Origin: Saccoglossus kowalevskii
Taxonomy: Eukaryota; Hemichordata; Enteropneusta; Harrimaniidae
Assembly: GCF_000003605.2 (NCBI RefSeq)
Contig: NW_003136835.1
Span: 139,266 to 178,937, forward strand
Length of the DNA stretch: 39,672 bases
Direction of reading: 5' to 3'
The translations under genes were made by a program, and so were the position numbers. The notes beneath the pieces were generated by a model, which saw only the letters and a program-made list of their open reading frames with translations, was not told where the DNA came from and did not search any database. Shown here piece after piece: positions 28,201 through 36,643 of the stretch (its first letter is position 1; the number at the start of each line of letters is the position of its first letter).

Positions 28201-31200
28201 TTCCAAGAACATATTAGGTGCTTCAAAGATCCAAAAAAGAAGGGTACGAAGGAAAAGAATGATGAGCAGACCTATGGCCTAGCATTCAAACTGGTCGAAC
28301 AACTTTTGTAAGAGTAATTTCTTTACAGATTTAGTTTGAATTTAGTACGAGGCAAGACACAATTGGCTATTGTCTTCTTTGTAAAACTAGAACACAGACA
28401 TGTCATCTCAGGCAAATTTGAACACCACCCGGTTACAGGTGCATGTCAGTTTGGTTTGATTCAACGTCGTTGACTGGTGGCTTCGTTGGTGTCATTTCTA
28501 TGTGTCCTTTTAAGTTATATCTCTATCCCAGAATACAAAACATGATATAATAGGTATAACGACCCCCAGAGTCGGAGTATATCACTCTATTTACTTGTAT
28601 GCACATTCGATATCGTTCGTGTGTGTATGTAATGAAACTAGTCGAAATGTCCTGGTATATTCTCCTCGGAAGATGGTAGTCATTAATTTAAGACATTGGT
28701 TTAATTTAATACCGTTCACCGTGCTACTCAGTTATCAGACAATAACATATTTTGATATTTTGGAGTATTATAAGTGAAATGAATATATCCGCTGTGCAAA
28801 TGTGATCATCACACAGCATTGTTTTCTGATGCATGATAGTCTTGTATGTGGTTTGATTGCAAACCGCCCACTAATGTCTTCCCTGGTGTTGATTCCAGGT
28901 GTCCTTAACCATTTCTAAAACTAGCTTTGACTGATTTATTTAAAAGTAGGTTCAAAGTCATAATTCTGCTTTGATGAGATTTAACAAACTGGTGACTGAT
29001 TTCAGACAAACATTGTATGAACAAAATACACAATGTTGTGTAATAATTTTAAATTTTTAGCAGGTTTATTTGTGGTTTATACGGGAATGTATTTTTTGGA
29101 TGTGTCTACATTTATTGTAAATGAAACAGTCCTTAAAAAACTGCTGGAGACGACATGTTCAAACGTTGTCCAAGTCTGAATAGATTCCACTAAACCTGCC
29201 CATATCTTTACTCTTCATAAGAATCTCCTGTCAAAACCCAAAAGTTGGAGAAAGTGAAAAAGAGGAACAAGAAGCCTTGGATATCAGGTGTTTACAGGTA
29301 TATTATAAATATATTTGATATCTCAATATATTTTGCAATAATATACATGTTTGGTATTATTAATCAACGTTGCAATATAAACGCGATATATTCCATTTTT
29401 TGCAGTTACTGAGAGCAATGATACACAACGAAGAACGCCGTTTACCAGAAAACTGGAAAAGTGATTCTAAAATACACCAAGGGTAATGATACACACATAC
29501 ACACCAACGTATTGGTATATATTCAGTAGTGTAGGCTAGATGGGATACTAAACTGTGACAAATAACTGAGTATGGAAATTTCTGATTCGCCACTGCAAAT
29601 GACAAGTATACACGCTTGACAAAATTGATTACTGTGTCGTGGAAACTTGTACAACCTGGCACATAAACCGAACTAGTGTAACACTATGGTGTGAGGAAAT
29701 ATTGCTTAATAGCTGTCAAAAACTGTTAATTTAAATACCTCTTTTGTAGATGTACCATTGCCATAACTCTGTTCTGTGTGAGTGTCGTACGTGTGCACAC
29801 AGTTACGCATGTGCGTGTGTGTGGGCGTAACTGTGTACCAAAGAGAGAAACTTGGTAAATAGATGCTCAGGGTTAATTAGTTTTGGGTTGGAACCCGTGC
29901 ATATTAATGACCTAATTTACATAATATTTAGCCAATTTTAAGCATTTCCACTTGTTTCACAAATACCATTTAATGAAACCGGTATATAGATAATGTGTAA
30001 TAACGTGCAGACCTTATTAGTTTATGACTGTAATCTGTGCATATTAACCATCTAATCTGCATATTACTGTAATCTGTAATTCTTAGCCCTTTAACAATAT
30101 CTTAAACACTCATCACATTTCTATGAAAGGGACACATACTTTCTCTGGAATTAGCCATATACATGTTTAGTTTAGGGTTAAATTTTTTGATTACCAATTA
30201 CCTAATTTGCACAATTTACCCAATTTATGAGTATTTCACAGATACCACTCATCACATTTCAATGGATAATACACAGATCTGATTACTGCAATGCATATTA
30301 AATATCTTCTTTGTGAGTTCACGTGGTCACATAAACATGCATAACTGTAATATCTCAAGCACTGCTGCAGATAGCGGCATTCAACCAGTTATATACGTAC
30401 TGTTGAAGACGGGGCCATGAAAATAGTGTAGTGTAATCGTGTTGTCAGACAAAATATATGACCGAATCATCAGGCTATCGTATATGGTCCATGATTTCAT
30501 TACTTTTTATAGTTGTTATGCCATAGCCACTTAGTACCACTCACAGTATGCCATATTTATGCGTATTGCAGATGTGCTACCAGTTTAGTAAATACAGTAT
30601 TCCTTATTTATACTTAAAGTTTTAAATACCGTTTTCACTAAGCTTTCCTTGATTGGAATTGTAATTTGTACCAGGCCACGGCTTAGAGAATGGCAACTCA
30701 GTCACTTTTAATGTCACAATTAATGCATCACGTTTTCTAAGCTTTGTGTGTCAGTATCAGTTTTGCATATTTTTTGCCACAATATCTTTTACAATATAAA
30801 TTTGTTTTGTTGTTTTTTTGATTAACAGTCAACTTGAAAGTATTGAATCCATTCAAAACGAATTAGATGAACATGGTGCAATGTTGAAAATTCTGCCATT
30901 AGCGGGAAGAACAAGTGTGAAATTAGCAAGTGAGCTGTTAGTATTTATATCTGCTATGCTGTTTAATGGGAACCAGTCAGTACAGGTAAGTTGTTTTTAT
31001 TATCACGCTTTACGCGGTAATAAGAGATTATATCTGTCGTTTTTATTGTCATTGAAGTCTCGAAGGGCATCAAAATGGTTTCACTCGTTTAGAAAATCTC
31101 ACTCATGAAATATCTTCAAGGTATTTTATTGAAAATAGAATGTCAAACAAAAGCGGCTCTTTCTTGGTTGTTAAGTCGTAATGACTGATTGACCTTTTTA

Positions 31201-34200
31201 TTTGAACTGTGTACCCACAGACTGGCAGACATATATGCATATTAATTTCCCTAATTTGCATATTAATTAATGTTCAGCTTTATTACTGATATTTCGTGAA
31301 CTATTTATCAGCTTTGCATATTGATGCTCTGAGATAATAATGTATTCCTGTTTGAGGGTTTGGTTGTATATACTCTGGTGCAATCTAAACACGTGATTGG
31401 AATTTGCGGATAATTGTCACATTATTTATATAATATACATTGATACAAAACCTCATCCATGAAGTTAACATATTTTACGATTTATTACTAGTCATTCACA
31501 GCATTACGCTTGAAATCTATTAGGATGAATATATGCAAGAGGGCAACGTTTAATTTATATTTGACTTTGCAGACTAAATAAACTAAGTAATATCGTACTT
31601 ATTAATATCTTTACAGTCCAGTCTGATGAAATATTTCCTGGATTCCAAAGAAGAACACTTTTTCATGGTGGTCAAAAATCGCATAAATACATCCGCGCTA
31701 GAACTTAAAGAAAAGTAAGTATGCTAAGACGGTTCCAAGCAATGCCTTTAGTAAAATTGTATTATCTTTCATTTGTCATATTATATACGTATTATATTTT
31801 AGAAACAAGCGGTCAAAATAGCTCCGCTGTCCTCCAAGAACATCCAGTAATGCACTCTCATACGAGAAATGGCAATTGTTAACAATAAATATTTACATCT
31901 CAAGTATCAAAGTGATCGGACTCGTAGTTTTAAGAAGGATGCGAATATATCATTTGTGATATCCATGGAGAATCAAAGATGTCTTCACAACATGAAATTT
32001 GATAGAGGTTTATCCGAAGTAGTTACATATAACCTATCAAGGCAATCGGGCTGCTAGTTTTCACGAAAAAGTTGAAAATATCATTTTTCACCTTAAGTTT
32101 CACACGTATTTGCCAAAATTAGAGAACTGAAGATTTGCAACGTATAGCACCGGAATATCATAAGTCTCATCAACGGCGACATAACGCGTTGGATCCTGTT
32201 TGATGTGCATATATTGATTTTCTTTGTTCACTTCAAAATTCTATTATTAAAAGGGAGCATTTACACTTTAAATCGAGATTGTTTACTGCCAATCAATTGA
32301 AATTACGAGGAAAAATGTTAGATTCTATAAAATATTAGAAATTCACTTGGTCATTAGACACGAACCGTATACAGACTTAATTACAATATAGTATGTAACC
32401 TGTTTTAAATTATAACAAGTGTCTCCATTCGGGACACACATATCAGACACCGGGAATGAGCTATACATATTTGTTATATTTCAAATGTTATATCTTTTTT
32501 CAGGCGTGCACTTCTAGCTCAACATAGAGGCAAAATTGAGGAAGAAAATAAAGAACCATCCCCACTTGTTTCAAAGGTGAAACATTACAATATCCATAAC
32601 ATATCATTTTGTCTGCCACTTGTTGTTTCCCTGTACAAATTGTGTTTTAGTTATCTGTGTTCATTAAATGTATTTTCACTATCACTAATCAAAATTATAC
32701 TATGACCTCGTCTACATATATTGGTTTGATATTTATGCTGTTTAAAAAAAAATGGTGATTTTTTTTATTAGAATAATACCAAAGAAAATGATAATGTACC
32801 AATTCATAACCAATCAAACACTGATCAACTGTCTACACAAGTGAGTTGCGTAGACATTTGCTAGATATAGTAAACATATCGTAATTACATGAAGAAAGTT
32901 AACATGCCTGTTGTGCTTGGAGTTTGCTTGATTATGAATTAGAATTTCGATTGGACATTACATAAATCCTACATTCGTTTCACTGGTATTAGTACACCCT
33001 AAGTGTATTCTTTCCATTACAAATTCCAGCAATCAAGAACTTCTAATGGGATGTTTCGATCAGAATATTTTAAATATCCTTGTTGCCAAAACAAAGTGAA
33101 TGACAGTGAATGTATACAAATGATTGGTACCAACAAAGATGAAGAAGAGCAGAATACGCGTAAAATGTCTAAACACGGGGAACTACAGTTAAAAAAAGAT
33201 GAACATATTAATGTTCTGTTAAGAATATTAGGAGGAATGTGTGATGGACAACACACAGACTTACAGGTAGAGTTGTTTAATGTTTGTTATTACCTTGATG
33301 AAAGTGATGTATACTGTAGGAGATATCCCGTTTTCTGTGTTAGGACAAAACTTGTAGACGCTGCCTTTCATATATTTAACCAATCACATTTTTTGTTGAA
33401 TTTATGCCTAGCAACTAATAATGCCAGGCTGTCACCTAAATTAGTTTAATGATTTGTATAATTATTACTGCGCTGACAACAAACTATTTCGATGAGTATC
33501 CCACATATTCACTGTTTAATTTTGGAAATGTTTTTGTACACAACCAGTGTATCATACTATTCATTATTATGTTTATATTTGTTCTTTTGTTCAAGGGCAT
33601 ATTAATTATTCATCAGTTGAGCATTTATTTCTCTCTCATTATGATTTTATTTATTTTATTCAGAATTACCTACGAGACCAACACAACAATAGTAGAATTG
33701 TTAATATAGTGGCAGAAACAGCTAAATTTCTTCAAATAATGTATTCCAATATTAACGACAACAACGTTGAACTTGCTATAGAAGTAGTTATAACACTAAA
33801 TGAGTTTGTATCGGTGAGTTACGTCAATATATTTGAATTACGTGCTATATTTTTTTGTTATAATTTTGTAGTTATATTTATGTTTCTGTATTGTATAGGG
33901 TAACCATGAAAATGCCATGGTGTTATTTAATAACAACGTTATAGAATACGTGAACTACATATTACAGGATACTATGGAAAAGAATAACGAAAAACAAAAA
34001 AGTGTAAGTACAATTACATTTAAATTTAAAACTCATTTCATGCATATTGATGACCTAGTATGAATCTGTATATAACAAACGTTTACAACTCAAAATGTTT
34101 GGTTAGACATGATATATCACCAATTATACAAGCGAAGTAATGTTAATCAGAGTAGGGCAGGGCTGCAAGTTTGGCATCATTGTTATTCTTTTTATCTAGT

Positions 34201-36489
34201 ATATATAGATGCAAGTTAATAGTTTAATCTCTAAAACCCAATTGATACAACGTGGGCTAGCACATAAGTTTTGTTAACAATGTAGGCATTGTTGTTCTAT
34301 AAACAGTTCGATCAGCTGAGATTAGTCATGGCTTATCTCATAATGTCGATAATAGAAGAAAATGTTCCTGGAGGTTCAAAATTGGAAGACGAAGTCAAAG
34401 GAACAATAGATAAAGAGCAAATATATCTCATGATGCTACATTATTATTGTAAAGTAAGTCTCGGTGATTCAATAATATATTTTAGAACAAATAATACTCG
34501 AGAAATACCAATACTTACAATGATTCTATAGATCTGATTAATTAAGTACTACTATGAATAATGTTTTAATCCAATTATTCATAAACATATATAAACAAAT
34601 CAAATAAACAGTTTTTTTAATTCAAATTTTAGGAACCACACAATGAACTTGATACAGATATTGGCTTTGCGTACTATCATATTTTAATGCGACTGCAGGA
34701 TATTGGTGTTCCTATCATAAGAAACAGTAAGGATTTATTGTTTGCATTAAATAACATATATTAATTTAGTTTTACTTCTTGCGATTACAAATAAAATAAA
34801 ATAAGTGCGATGTAATGGTGTTTTTGAATCATGCAGTAAGCATAAATACAGTAGCTCATATGATATATACAAGAAATACAAATTTTCTTTGAATATGGAA
34901 AAATCACAAACACGTCACTAATTATTACTCAATTCAAATTACACAAGTTACAGTTATTATATGACTCCAATAGTGAGCAATTGGTCATATACTCACTTTT
35001 TTCAGTGTCGGGTGTAACAGCTGTGTGCAGCCAATGAAACTTCGGTATTTCTGAATTTCATGGATCTCTGTCCAACACTTATACGATTGTTATTAATTTT
35101 AGGTTTCTCAACAGTTAGAGAAAATTATTTTAAACGTAAGAGTACAAGTGGAAACGACATAAAAAGTGAAGAGGACAACTGCAATGAATGGACCTTCTAC
35201 GCAGATAACTCGAAGTCAGTTGAATTACTTAAAAATGGTGAAGTACAGAAACTTCATTTTCGAGTTAAAAATACTGTAAGTATAGTACAAACTGCGAGAC
35301 ATGTATGCGTGTGAGAATGTACATGAACAACTACAATCAGAAGTGGTGACACAGATAAATAAGGAGTTACATTTTGGGGCATAAAGAGTGAAGAAAAACA
35401 TATACCCTAATTCAGTATGCTTTGAACAGGTTAGCCCTATTTGTATATTTTGAAAAATCCATTGCCAAGGTATGCATCAACCATTTTTTCAATCTTGATA
35501 GAAATACTAACGTGTAACGAATGTATATTAATGTTGTTTTTCAATTCGATAAAATATGGTCGAGTAGCAGACATTTCAGACGCAAAATTGCCATCACTTC
35601 TGTTTTCTGAGATGACTGAACCATTTTCACAGCAGGTGACCGACTTTTTTGTTTTTATCTCTTTTTTTTTCTATTTTGATCCCAGTGGCATCATGCAATT
35701 AAAATGGTAAGTCGTATCATATTTTATGTTTCTTGTATTTGATAATGTATTTATAAACATTTTATGTGTTCTTGTATGTCAATATTTAGCATGCCCTTAG
35801 AGAGGAAGTCAAGGAGAAATTGAAATGGAACATTAAACGAGAGTCACAAGGTGACAAAATAAACGATTTAGTCATGTGGTCAGACGATATCAAGAGTGAC
35901 ATCAAATACGAAACCAAAATGTTATCATATAAACCAACGAAGTTTTTTATTACTTTAACGTGAGTAAAATTAAATTTATTGAGAACAGCATCTCATTTCA
36001 ACATCTCTAACACAAGTTAATGTTGTTGTTGAAGTTGTAGAATGTCTGTGTATAGCACATGATGCAGACGACCATTTACTTGAAAAATGTTCCCATCAAC
36101 ATATTTTACAACATATCACATTAGAGTGTGGCACTGGGCTCGTATTATTACTGTCATATCATGATCAATATGATTTGTATGTAATACGAAAGAACACCGG
36201 ATGCTGTGTCTTGTTTTGGTTCAAAACATTCTGGATGTTAGTAGCGTGCCCATGGAAACTGCACACGCAAATGTCTAATGTTACATTCTTCTTGCGTAGT
36301 GTTGTATATTAGTGTGTATATTAGTATTATGACTGTGTCCACATATTATAATACATATTAATCTAAAATGCGTCCTCGCATCAAATGTTTAATTTACAGG
36401 CCTTACTGGAACTGGGCTTTATTAATATTATCTTTTGCTATTAATGTTATCATACTTGCAACGTGGGTGGCTCCAGATGACCATGACGT
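1297..36489 (+). CDS. ITPR: Divergent IP3 receptor-like gene, 56 exons, incomplete at both ends
   Basis: IP3 receptors are tetrameric ER calcium-release channels opened by inositol 1,4,5-trisphosphate and calcium. I assembled 56 GT-AG exons with fully compatible phases, giving about 2,090 codons without a stop. The best landmarks against vertebrate ITPR are: YLLK..VKYGQIIQ-like suppressor strands, GGTVFRLFHKELEAYLT (MIR), KDRQKLLR and DSRKNE (ligand-core helices), NYNYLDLLGVLCVCNG, LYMISLVDLLATCAEGENTY, HTDLQ-NYLRDQ (RIH-associated), and QGDKINDLV..SDDIKSDI leading into one hydrophobic helix. Domain order and intron density fit ITPR, and no SPRY or RyR repeats are seen, so a ryanodine receptor is unlikely. 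Vertebrate ITPRs have about 2,700 residues; here the N-terminal ~25-40 residues and everything after S1 are missing. Identity is low, so this may be a paralogue rather than the orthodox receptor. Exon coordinates are given in the domain entries. Confidence 0.9.
4335..8018 (+). CDS. ITPR: ITPR exons: MIR/beta-trefoil half of ligand core, P4 loop replaced
   Basis: Exons 4335-4422, 4664-4736, 5684-5791, 6312-6403, 7403-7562, 7882-8018. This is the beta-domain of the IP3-binding core, a MIR-type trefoil. GGTVFRLFHKELEAYLT aligns without gaps to GGDVVRLFHAEQEKFLT of IP3R1, keeping R241 (codon 4679-4681) but changing K249 to Ala (4703-4705). The next exon gives LLR for the family FLR, keeping R265 (5692-5694), but the following T266-T267-G268-R269 is V-R-V-T, then a proline/arginine stretch DPRRPR, before SPSTSAITYWQIE rejoins the family SATSSKALWEVE. 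RLRHLTTHKYLSL matches FKHLATGHYLAA. The 7403 exon (SGPDTIFKFHPV .. IEHVSTKKWLHGDC) matches NDISSIFELDP .. LRHLCTNTWVHST. The fold is clearly kept; ligand binding is doubtful on the beta side. Confidence 0.85.
5449..5522. repeat. Compound microsatellite (TTAA)n(TTCA)n
   Basis: A short TTAA/TTTA run passes into about eleven TTCA units. It sits in the 4737-5683 intron of the ITPR gene. No other feature was seen in that intron. Confidence 0.95.
6404..7402 (+). other. Intron without recognised content
   Basis: AT-rich intron between the MIR exons ending 6403 and starting 7403. I see no exon, ORF of note or clear repeat. Confidence 0.6.
8019..8905 (+). other. Intron without recognised content
   Basis: AT-rich intron between exons ending 8018 and starting 8906. 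An E-box ACACGTGA (8210-8217 region) was noted but is not meaningful alone. Confidence 0.6.
8906..11434 (+). CDS. ITPR: ITPR exons: RIH/armadillo half of the IP3-binding core
   Basis: Exons 8906-8980, 9549-9712, 10278-10398, 10678-10827, 11365-11434. This is the alpha-helical domain (Pfam RYDR_ITPR) which supplies most 5-phosphate contacts. KDRQKLLRNLKVVDLL aligns with RERQKLMREQNILKQI: R504 is Lys (9615-9617), K508 (9627-9629) and R511 (9636-9638) are kept. In CGDSRKNELYLARF (family QDYRKNQEYIAKQF) Y567 is Ser (10336-10338) while R568 and K569 are kept (10339-10344). Exon 10678 (RMLMELFRDNRKIVDRITKQ) matches ITALLHNNRKLLEKHITA, and exon 11365 (YNYLDLLGVLCVCNGVAIP) matches PRFLDYLSDLCVSMNKSIP. 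The first two exons flank a 36-bp minisatellite in their shared intron. All phases agree. Confidence 0.9.
9019..9470. repeat. 36-bp minisatellite, ~12.5 copies
   Basis: Twelve TGACGTAA octamers start exactly every 36 bp (9039, 9075, 9111 ... 9435). Each unit also holds the self-complementary decamer ATGTATACAT or a close variant. Copies differ at only a few sites, so the array is young or homogenised. It lies in the intron 8981-9548, starting about 40 bp after the donor. Because 36 is a multiple of three, long open frames run through it on the minus strand; these are artefacts, not genes. Confidence 0.97.
11538..16876 (+). CDS. ITPR: ITPR exons: helical region after the ligand core
   Basis: Exons 11538-11584, 11757-11921, 12509-12632, 14271-14365, 14539-14631, 16104-16267, 16789-16876. 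These code for the helical (ARM2-like) regulatory scaffold. MYISTDNGKTW fits the family VWLTWTD-type strand, and the next exons (ENVIEKITDKFTFQKAYLSL .. LPATLRAKYCELI) fit [20 protein letters not shown] .. LPYDLRASFCRLM. DRPKLLFVWDEL fits the VKYARLWSEIP position. VLRLVYTLVKFGYYT fits VVNLARNLIYFGFYN, and FSLILNFRSNERLREFIS fits LQFILNVRLDYRISCLLC. The 11538 exon must end at 11584 (AAT before GTAGGT) for the frame to stay open; the better-looking donor at 11573 gives a stop. The exon ending at 14631 joins directly in phase to 16104. A 1.1-kb repeat element lies in the 12633-14270 intron. Confidence 0.8.
12815..13937. mobile_element. Interspersed repeat element with inverted termini
   Basis: The left end AGCTCCCGTG (12815-12824) is the inverse of the right end CACGGGAGCT (13928-13937). 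The left end itself folds: AGCTCC at 12815-12820 pairs with GGAGCT at 12829-12834. After it comes a GTGTCTGTGACG stretch and TGAAATTTGG (12921-12930), a motif I also see near 21973 and 36881. No transposase frame is visible, so it is non-autonomous or decayed. It is inserted in the ITPR intron 12633-14270. Target-site duplications could not be settled by eye. Confidence 0.5.
14632..16103 (+). other. Large intron with a GC-richer block
   Basis: Around 14770-15000 the composition becomes richer in G+C and CpG, with a TATA-like TTATAAAAGG (14864-14873) and the E-box TCACGTGA (14946-14953). This may be an old repeat or a regulatory island; nothing in it is diagnostic. The frame 15977-16051 before a GTATGT donor is discussed as a doubtful alternative exon. 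The remainder is AT-rich. Confidence 0.4.
17100..18370. other. Intronic block with divergent unexplained open frames
   Basis: On the minus strand, 17655-17921 and 17172-17354 are open, and a third open stretch ends near 17482; read in order they look like pieces of one frame broken by shifts and stops. On the plus strand, 17963-18367 is open for 134 codons (for example TLASATTTATSS, NPTIVEKLRNLQLTRHL). The two directions diverge from about 17,940. No domain or family was recognised. The composition is less AT-rich than flanking intron. It could be a decayed mobile or captured element; it could also be chance. It lies in the intron 16877-18527. Confidence 0.25.
18528..22962 (+). CDS. ITPR: ITPR exons: second RIH-like domain
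   Basis: Exons 18528-18625, 19228-19306, 19380-19487, 19588-19724, 21188-21314, 22686-22756, 22866-22962. This block matches the central RIH domain of the family. MLQMSMHLLYIQYSSYSRLF corresponds to [37 protein letters not shown] to VVKEILIRLSKLCVQES; NQIILYNCGILSDIFEIF to QQRLLRNMGAHAVVLELL; GNTDVQMRLFERLDILL to GNQQNQALLHKHINLFL. The 19228 exon is short, and its acceptor lies 20 nt after a TTTA microsatellite. The 18528 exon encodes a Lys/Glu-rich linker (LNEDFKKKYREDSDKNE) with no detailed counterpart, so that join rests mainly on splice phase. The vertebrate modulatory inserts in this region are not seen. Confidence 0.8.
19115..19207. repeat. (AT)n and (TTTA)n microsatellites at a splice acceptor
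   Basis: An AT dinucleotide run (19115-19134) is followed by about sixteen TTTA units (19144-19207). The acceptor AG of the 19228 ITPR exon is 20 nt downstream, so the T-rich repeat forms much of the region that normally holds the branch point and pyrimidine tract. Confidence 0.95.
19725..21187 (+). other. Large intron, no clear content
   Basis: AT-rich intron between ITPR exons ending 19724 and starting 21188. An open stretch at 20702-20923 has no recognisable relatives or splice context. I see nothing else. Confidence 0.5.
21940..22040 (-). repeat. Dispersed repeat module, minus orientation
   Basis: CCAAGTTTCA (21973-21982) followed by CGAACTAAGC and, after a gap, CAGACAGACA (22021-22030). 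On the minus strand this reads TGTCTGTCTG .. TTAGTTCG .. TGAAACTTGG, the same order as the module near 36820-36890 (plus) and, with a T for C, near 12845-12930 (plus). It lies in the ITPR intron 21315-22685, which otherwise shows nothing coding. Confidence 0.5.
23330..27149 (+). CDS. ITPR: ITPR exons: central helical domain (ISLVDLLATCAEG block)
   Basis: Exons 23330-23449, 23966-24066, 24162-24243, 24407-24582, 25226-25412, 26405-26497, 26594-26695, 27084-27149. The clearest match in the gene is across exons 24162 and 24407: PDLYMISLVDLLATCAE then GENTYIESICQKFFSLDDLL, equal to the family [53 protein letters not shown] fits NVQYIKFLQTIVKAE. DFWKLLETTIDEI fits the NHMWKLFENFLVDI site. LKEHGVVDKLVKSV fits CESGGFICKLIKHT, and EFVKIIDTLST fits EKLCIKVLQTL. 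The donor at 24244 (GTTGTT) is weak but required. Exon 27084 is a charged linker (EEFKAKQKARATDNKSEAQK). Confidence 0.85.
24583..25225 (+). other. Intron without recognised content
   Basis: AT-rich intron between exons ending 24582 and starting 25226; a CTACTATACG-type short direct repeat occurs near 25160-25190. Confidence 0.5.
25580..25760. repeat. GATATC-rich intronic block
   Basis: Four GATATC hexamers and further CGATAT variants occur within about 180 bp, several flanked so that TCGATATC and GATATCGA face each other. CpG is locally frequent. An open minus-strand frame (25523-25816) runs through but its residues follow from the repeated hexamer. Located in the ITPR intron 25413-26404, which also holds a 12-G homopolymer at 26103-26114. 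Confidence 0.4.
27369..27433 (+). CDS. ITPR: Possible optional ITPR exon A
   Basis: Reads LIYDDLKKQETAFALKLLKQ plus two residues between ACAG and GTAATA; starts in phase 0 and ends in phase 2. It can only be used together with exon B (27539-27629). The pyrimidine tract is poor. The charged sequence suits this variable linker, but no family match supports it. Confidence 0.3.
27539..27629 (+). CDS. ITPR: Possible optional ITPR exon B
   Basis: Reads IRPPISIKSMLVVIAHIQRK then PFKRVPILEM between CTTAG and GTTAAT; it takes the phase-2 end of exon A back to phase 0, which is what the next exon at 27709 needs. It is more GC-rich than the intron around it. A second frame is also open, so chance or a repeat (CCAATCAGC-like) is a real alternative. 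Confidence 0.3.
27709..32840 (+). CDS. ITPR: ITPR exons: regulatory linker with conserved helical core
   Basis: Exons 27709-27862, 28157-28307, 29222-29297, 29406-29482, 30829-30985, 31617-31714, 32504-32576, 32772-32840. The stretch IQNELDEHGAMLKILPLAG .. LLVFISAMLFNGNQSVQSSL followed by MKYFLDSKEEHFFMVVKNRI corresponds to the family VQCHLDKEGASNLVIDLI .. [20 protein letters not shown] then [39 protein letters not shown] recalls a motif shared by IP3R and RyR. The flanking exons are hydrophilic (KKGTKEKNDEQ, EEENKEPSP, NNTKENDN), the place where vertebrate IP3Rs hold phosphorylation and splice-variant segments. An extra exon pair at 27369-27433/27539-27629 may insert before this block. Confidence 0.8.
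28308..29221 (+). other. Intron without recognised content
   Basis: AT-rich intron between ITPR exons ending 28307 and starting 29222. No exon or repeat was recognised. Confidence 0.5.
29797..29836. repeat. 12-bp perfect inverted repeat
   Basis: ACACAGTTACGC (29797-29808) pairs with GCGTAACTGTGT (29825-29836) across a 16-nt GT-rich loop. It lies in the ITPR intron 29483-30828. Confidence 0.85.
29870..30340. repeat. Degraded interspersed repeat relics
   Basis: The strings GCATATTAA, CCTAATTT, ACACTCATCACATTTC and CACTCATCACATTTC recur with drift at 29900-30110 and 30190-30300. Similar GCATATTAATT text appears near 31238-31270. These look like old copies of one AT-rich repeat, not genes. Confidence 0.4.
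31715..32503 (+). other. Intron without recognised content
   Basis: Intron between ITPR exons ending 31714 and starting 32504. A 62-codon open stretch at 31869-32057 has no family resemblance and no usable splice context. Confidence 0.5.
33030..34726 (+). CDS. ITPR: ITPR exons: RIH-associated domain
   Basis: Exons 33030-33266, 33664-33813, 33899-34003, 34286-34453, 34633-34726. Pfam RIH_assoc region, which links the cytosolic helices to the channel. LLRILGGMCDGQHTDLQ joined to NYLRDQHNNSRIVNIVAETA corresponds to [55 protein letters not shown] to [40 protein letters not shown] to [20 protein letters not shown], where the family Cys of PCHEN is absent. QLRLVMAYLIMSIIEE fits NNASKLLLAIMESRHD, and DIGFAYYHILMRLQDI fits NVGHNIYILAHQLARH. 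Exon 33030 is the longest of the gene (79 codons); its first half (MFRSEYFKYPCCQNKVNDSE) is not conserved. Confidence 0.9.
35103..36489 (+). CDS. ITPR: ITPR exons: pre-channel linker and first membrane helix (S1)
   Basis: Exons 35103-35275, 35790-35959, 36400-36489. EWTFYADNSKSVELLKNGEV then QKLHFRV corresponds to the family [25 protein letters not shown]. Joining 35275 straight to 35790 gives a stretch up to GDKIN almost the same length as the vertebrate FPVPS-to-GSKIN stretch. QGDKINDLVMWSDDIKSDI fits QGSKINDFFLRSEDLFNEM. The last exon encodes YWNWALLILSFAINVIILAT, one clear ~20-residue hydrophobic helix aligned with S1 (ISFNLAVLMNLLVAFF), followed by the acidic turn APDDHDV. It ends in phase 2 at a good donor (GTAAGT, 36490). 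No exon for S2-S6, selectivity filter or C-terminal coiled coil was recognised downstream. Confidence 0.85.
35612..35635 (+). CDS. ITPR: Candidate 24-nt symmetric microexon
   Basis: ATG ACT .. CAG CAG (MTEPFSQQ) between a pyrimidine-rich CTTCTGTTTTCTGAG and GTGACC. It starts and ends in phase 0, so it can be included or skipped. Skipping it gives the family-like length, so inclusion would be an insertion just before the S1 linker. Confidence 0.25.
35686..35706 (+). CDS. ITPR: Candidate 21-nt symmetric microexon
   Basis: Encodes WHHAIKM between a very strong pyrimidine tract ending CCCAG and a consensus GTAAGT donor, phase 0 to phase 0. Splice signals are better than those of the 24-nt candidate. 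The family-like join is 35275 to 35790, so this would be a cassette insertion. Confidence 0.35.
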
Positions 36490-36560
36490 GTAAGTGTACT
36501 TAACATATTTTGCCTGAAAAATATTCAACTTAAACATTACTATAAATTAATGTATATTTG

Positions 36561-36643
36561 TTTAGGTTTGCGTTAGGTTAGATCAGGTTTGGGTCGGGTT
36601 GTTTGGGTTAGATCTAGTGAGTTGAGATTCGATTAGGTTAAGT
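36561..36643. repeat. Degenerate TTAGG(T)-like tract
   Basis: Repeated GGTTAG, GGTTTGGG, GGGTTAGATC and TTAGGTTAAG words, resembling drifted telomere-type repeats. It lies just after the S1 exon. Confidence 0.5.

Noticed and set aside
29360-29662. 100-codon minus-strand frame
   Set aside because: Antisense to ITPR exon 29406-29482 and adjoining intron.
1297-36489. Ryanodine receptor rather than IP3 receptor
   Set aside because: Length, domain order and absence of SPRY and RyR repeat domains between the ligand-core and RIH regions fit IP3R; RyRs are about twice as long.
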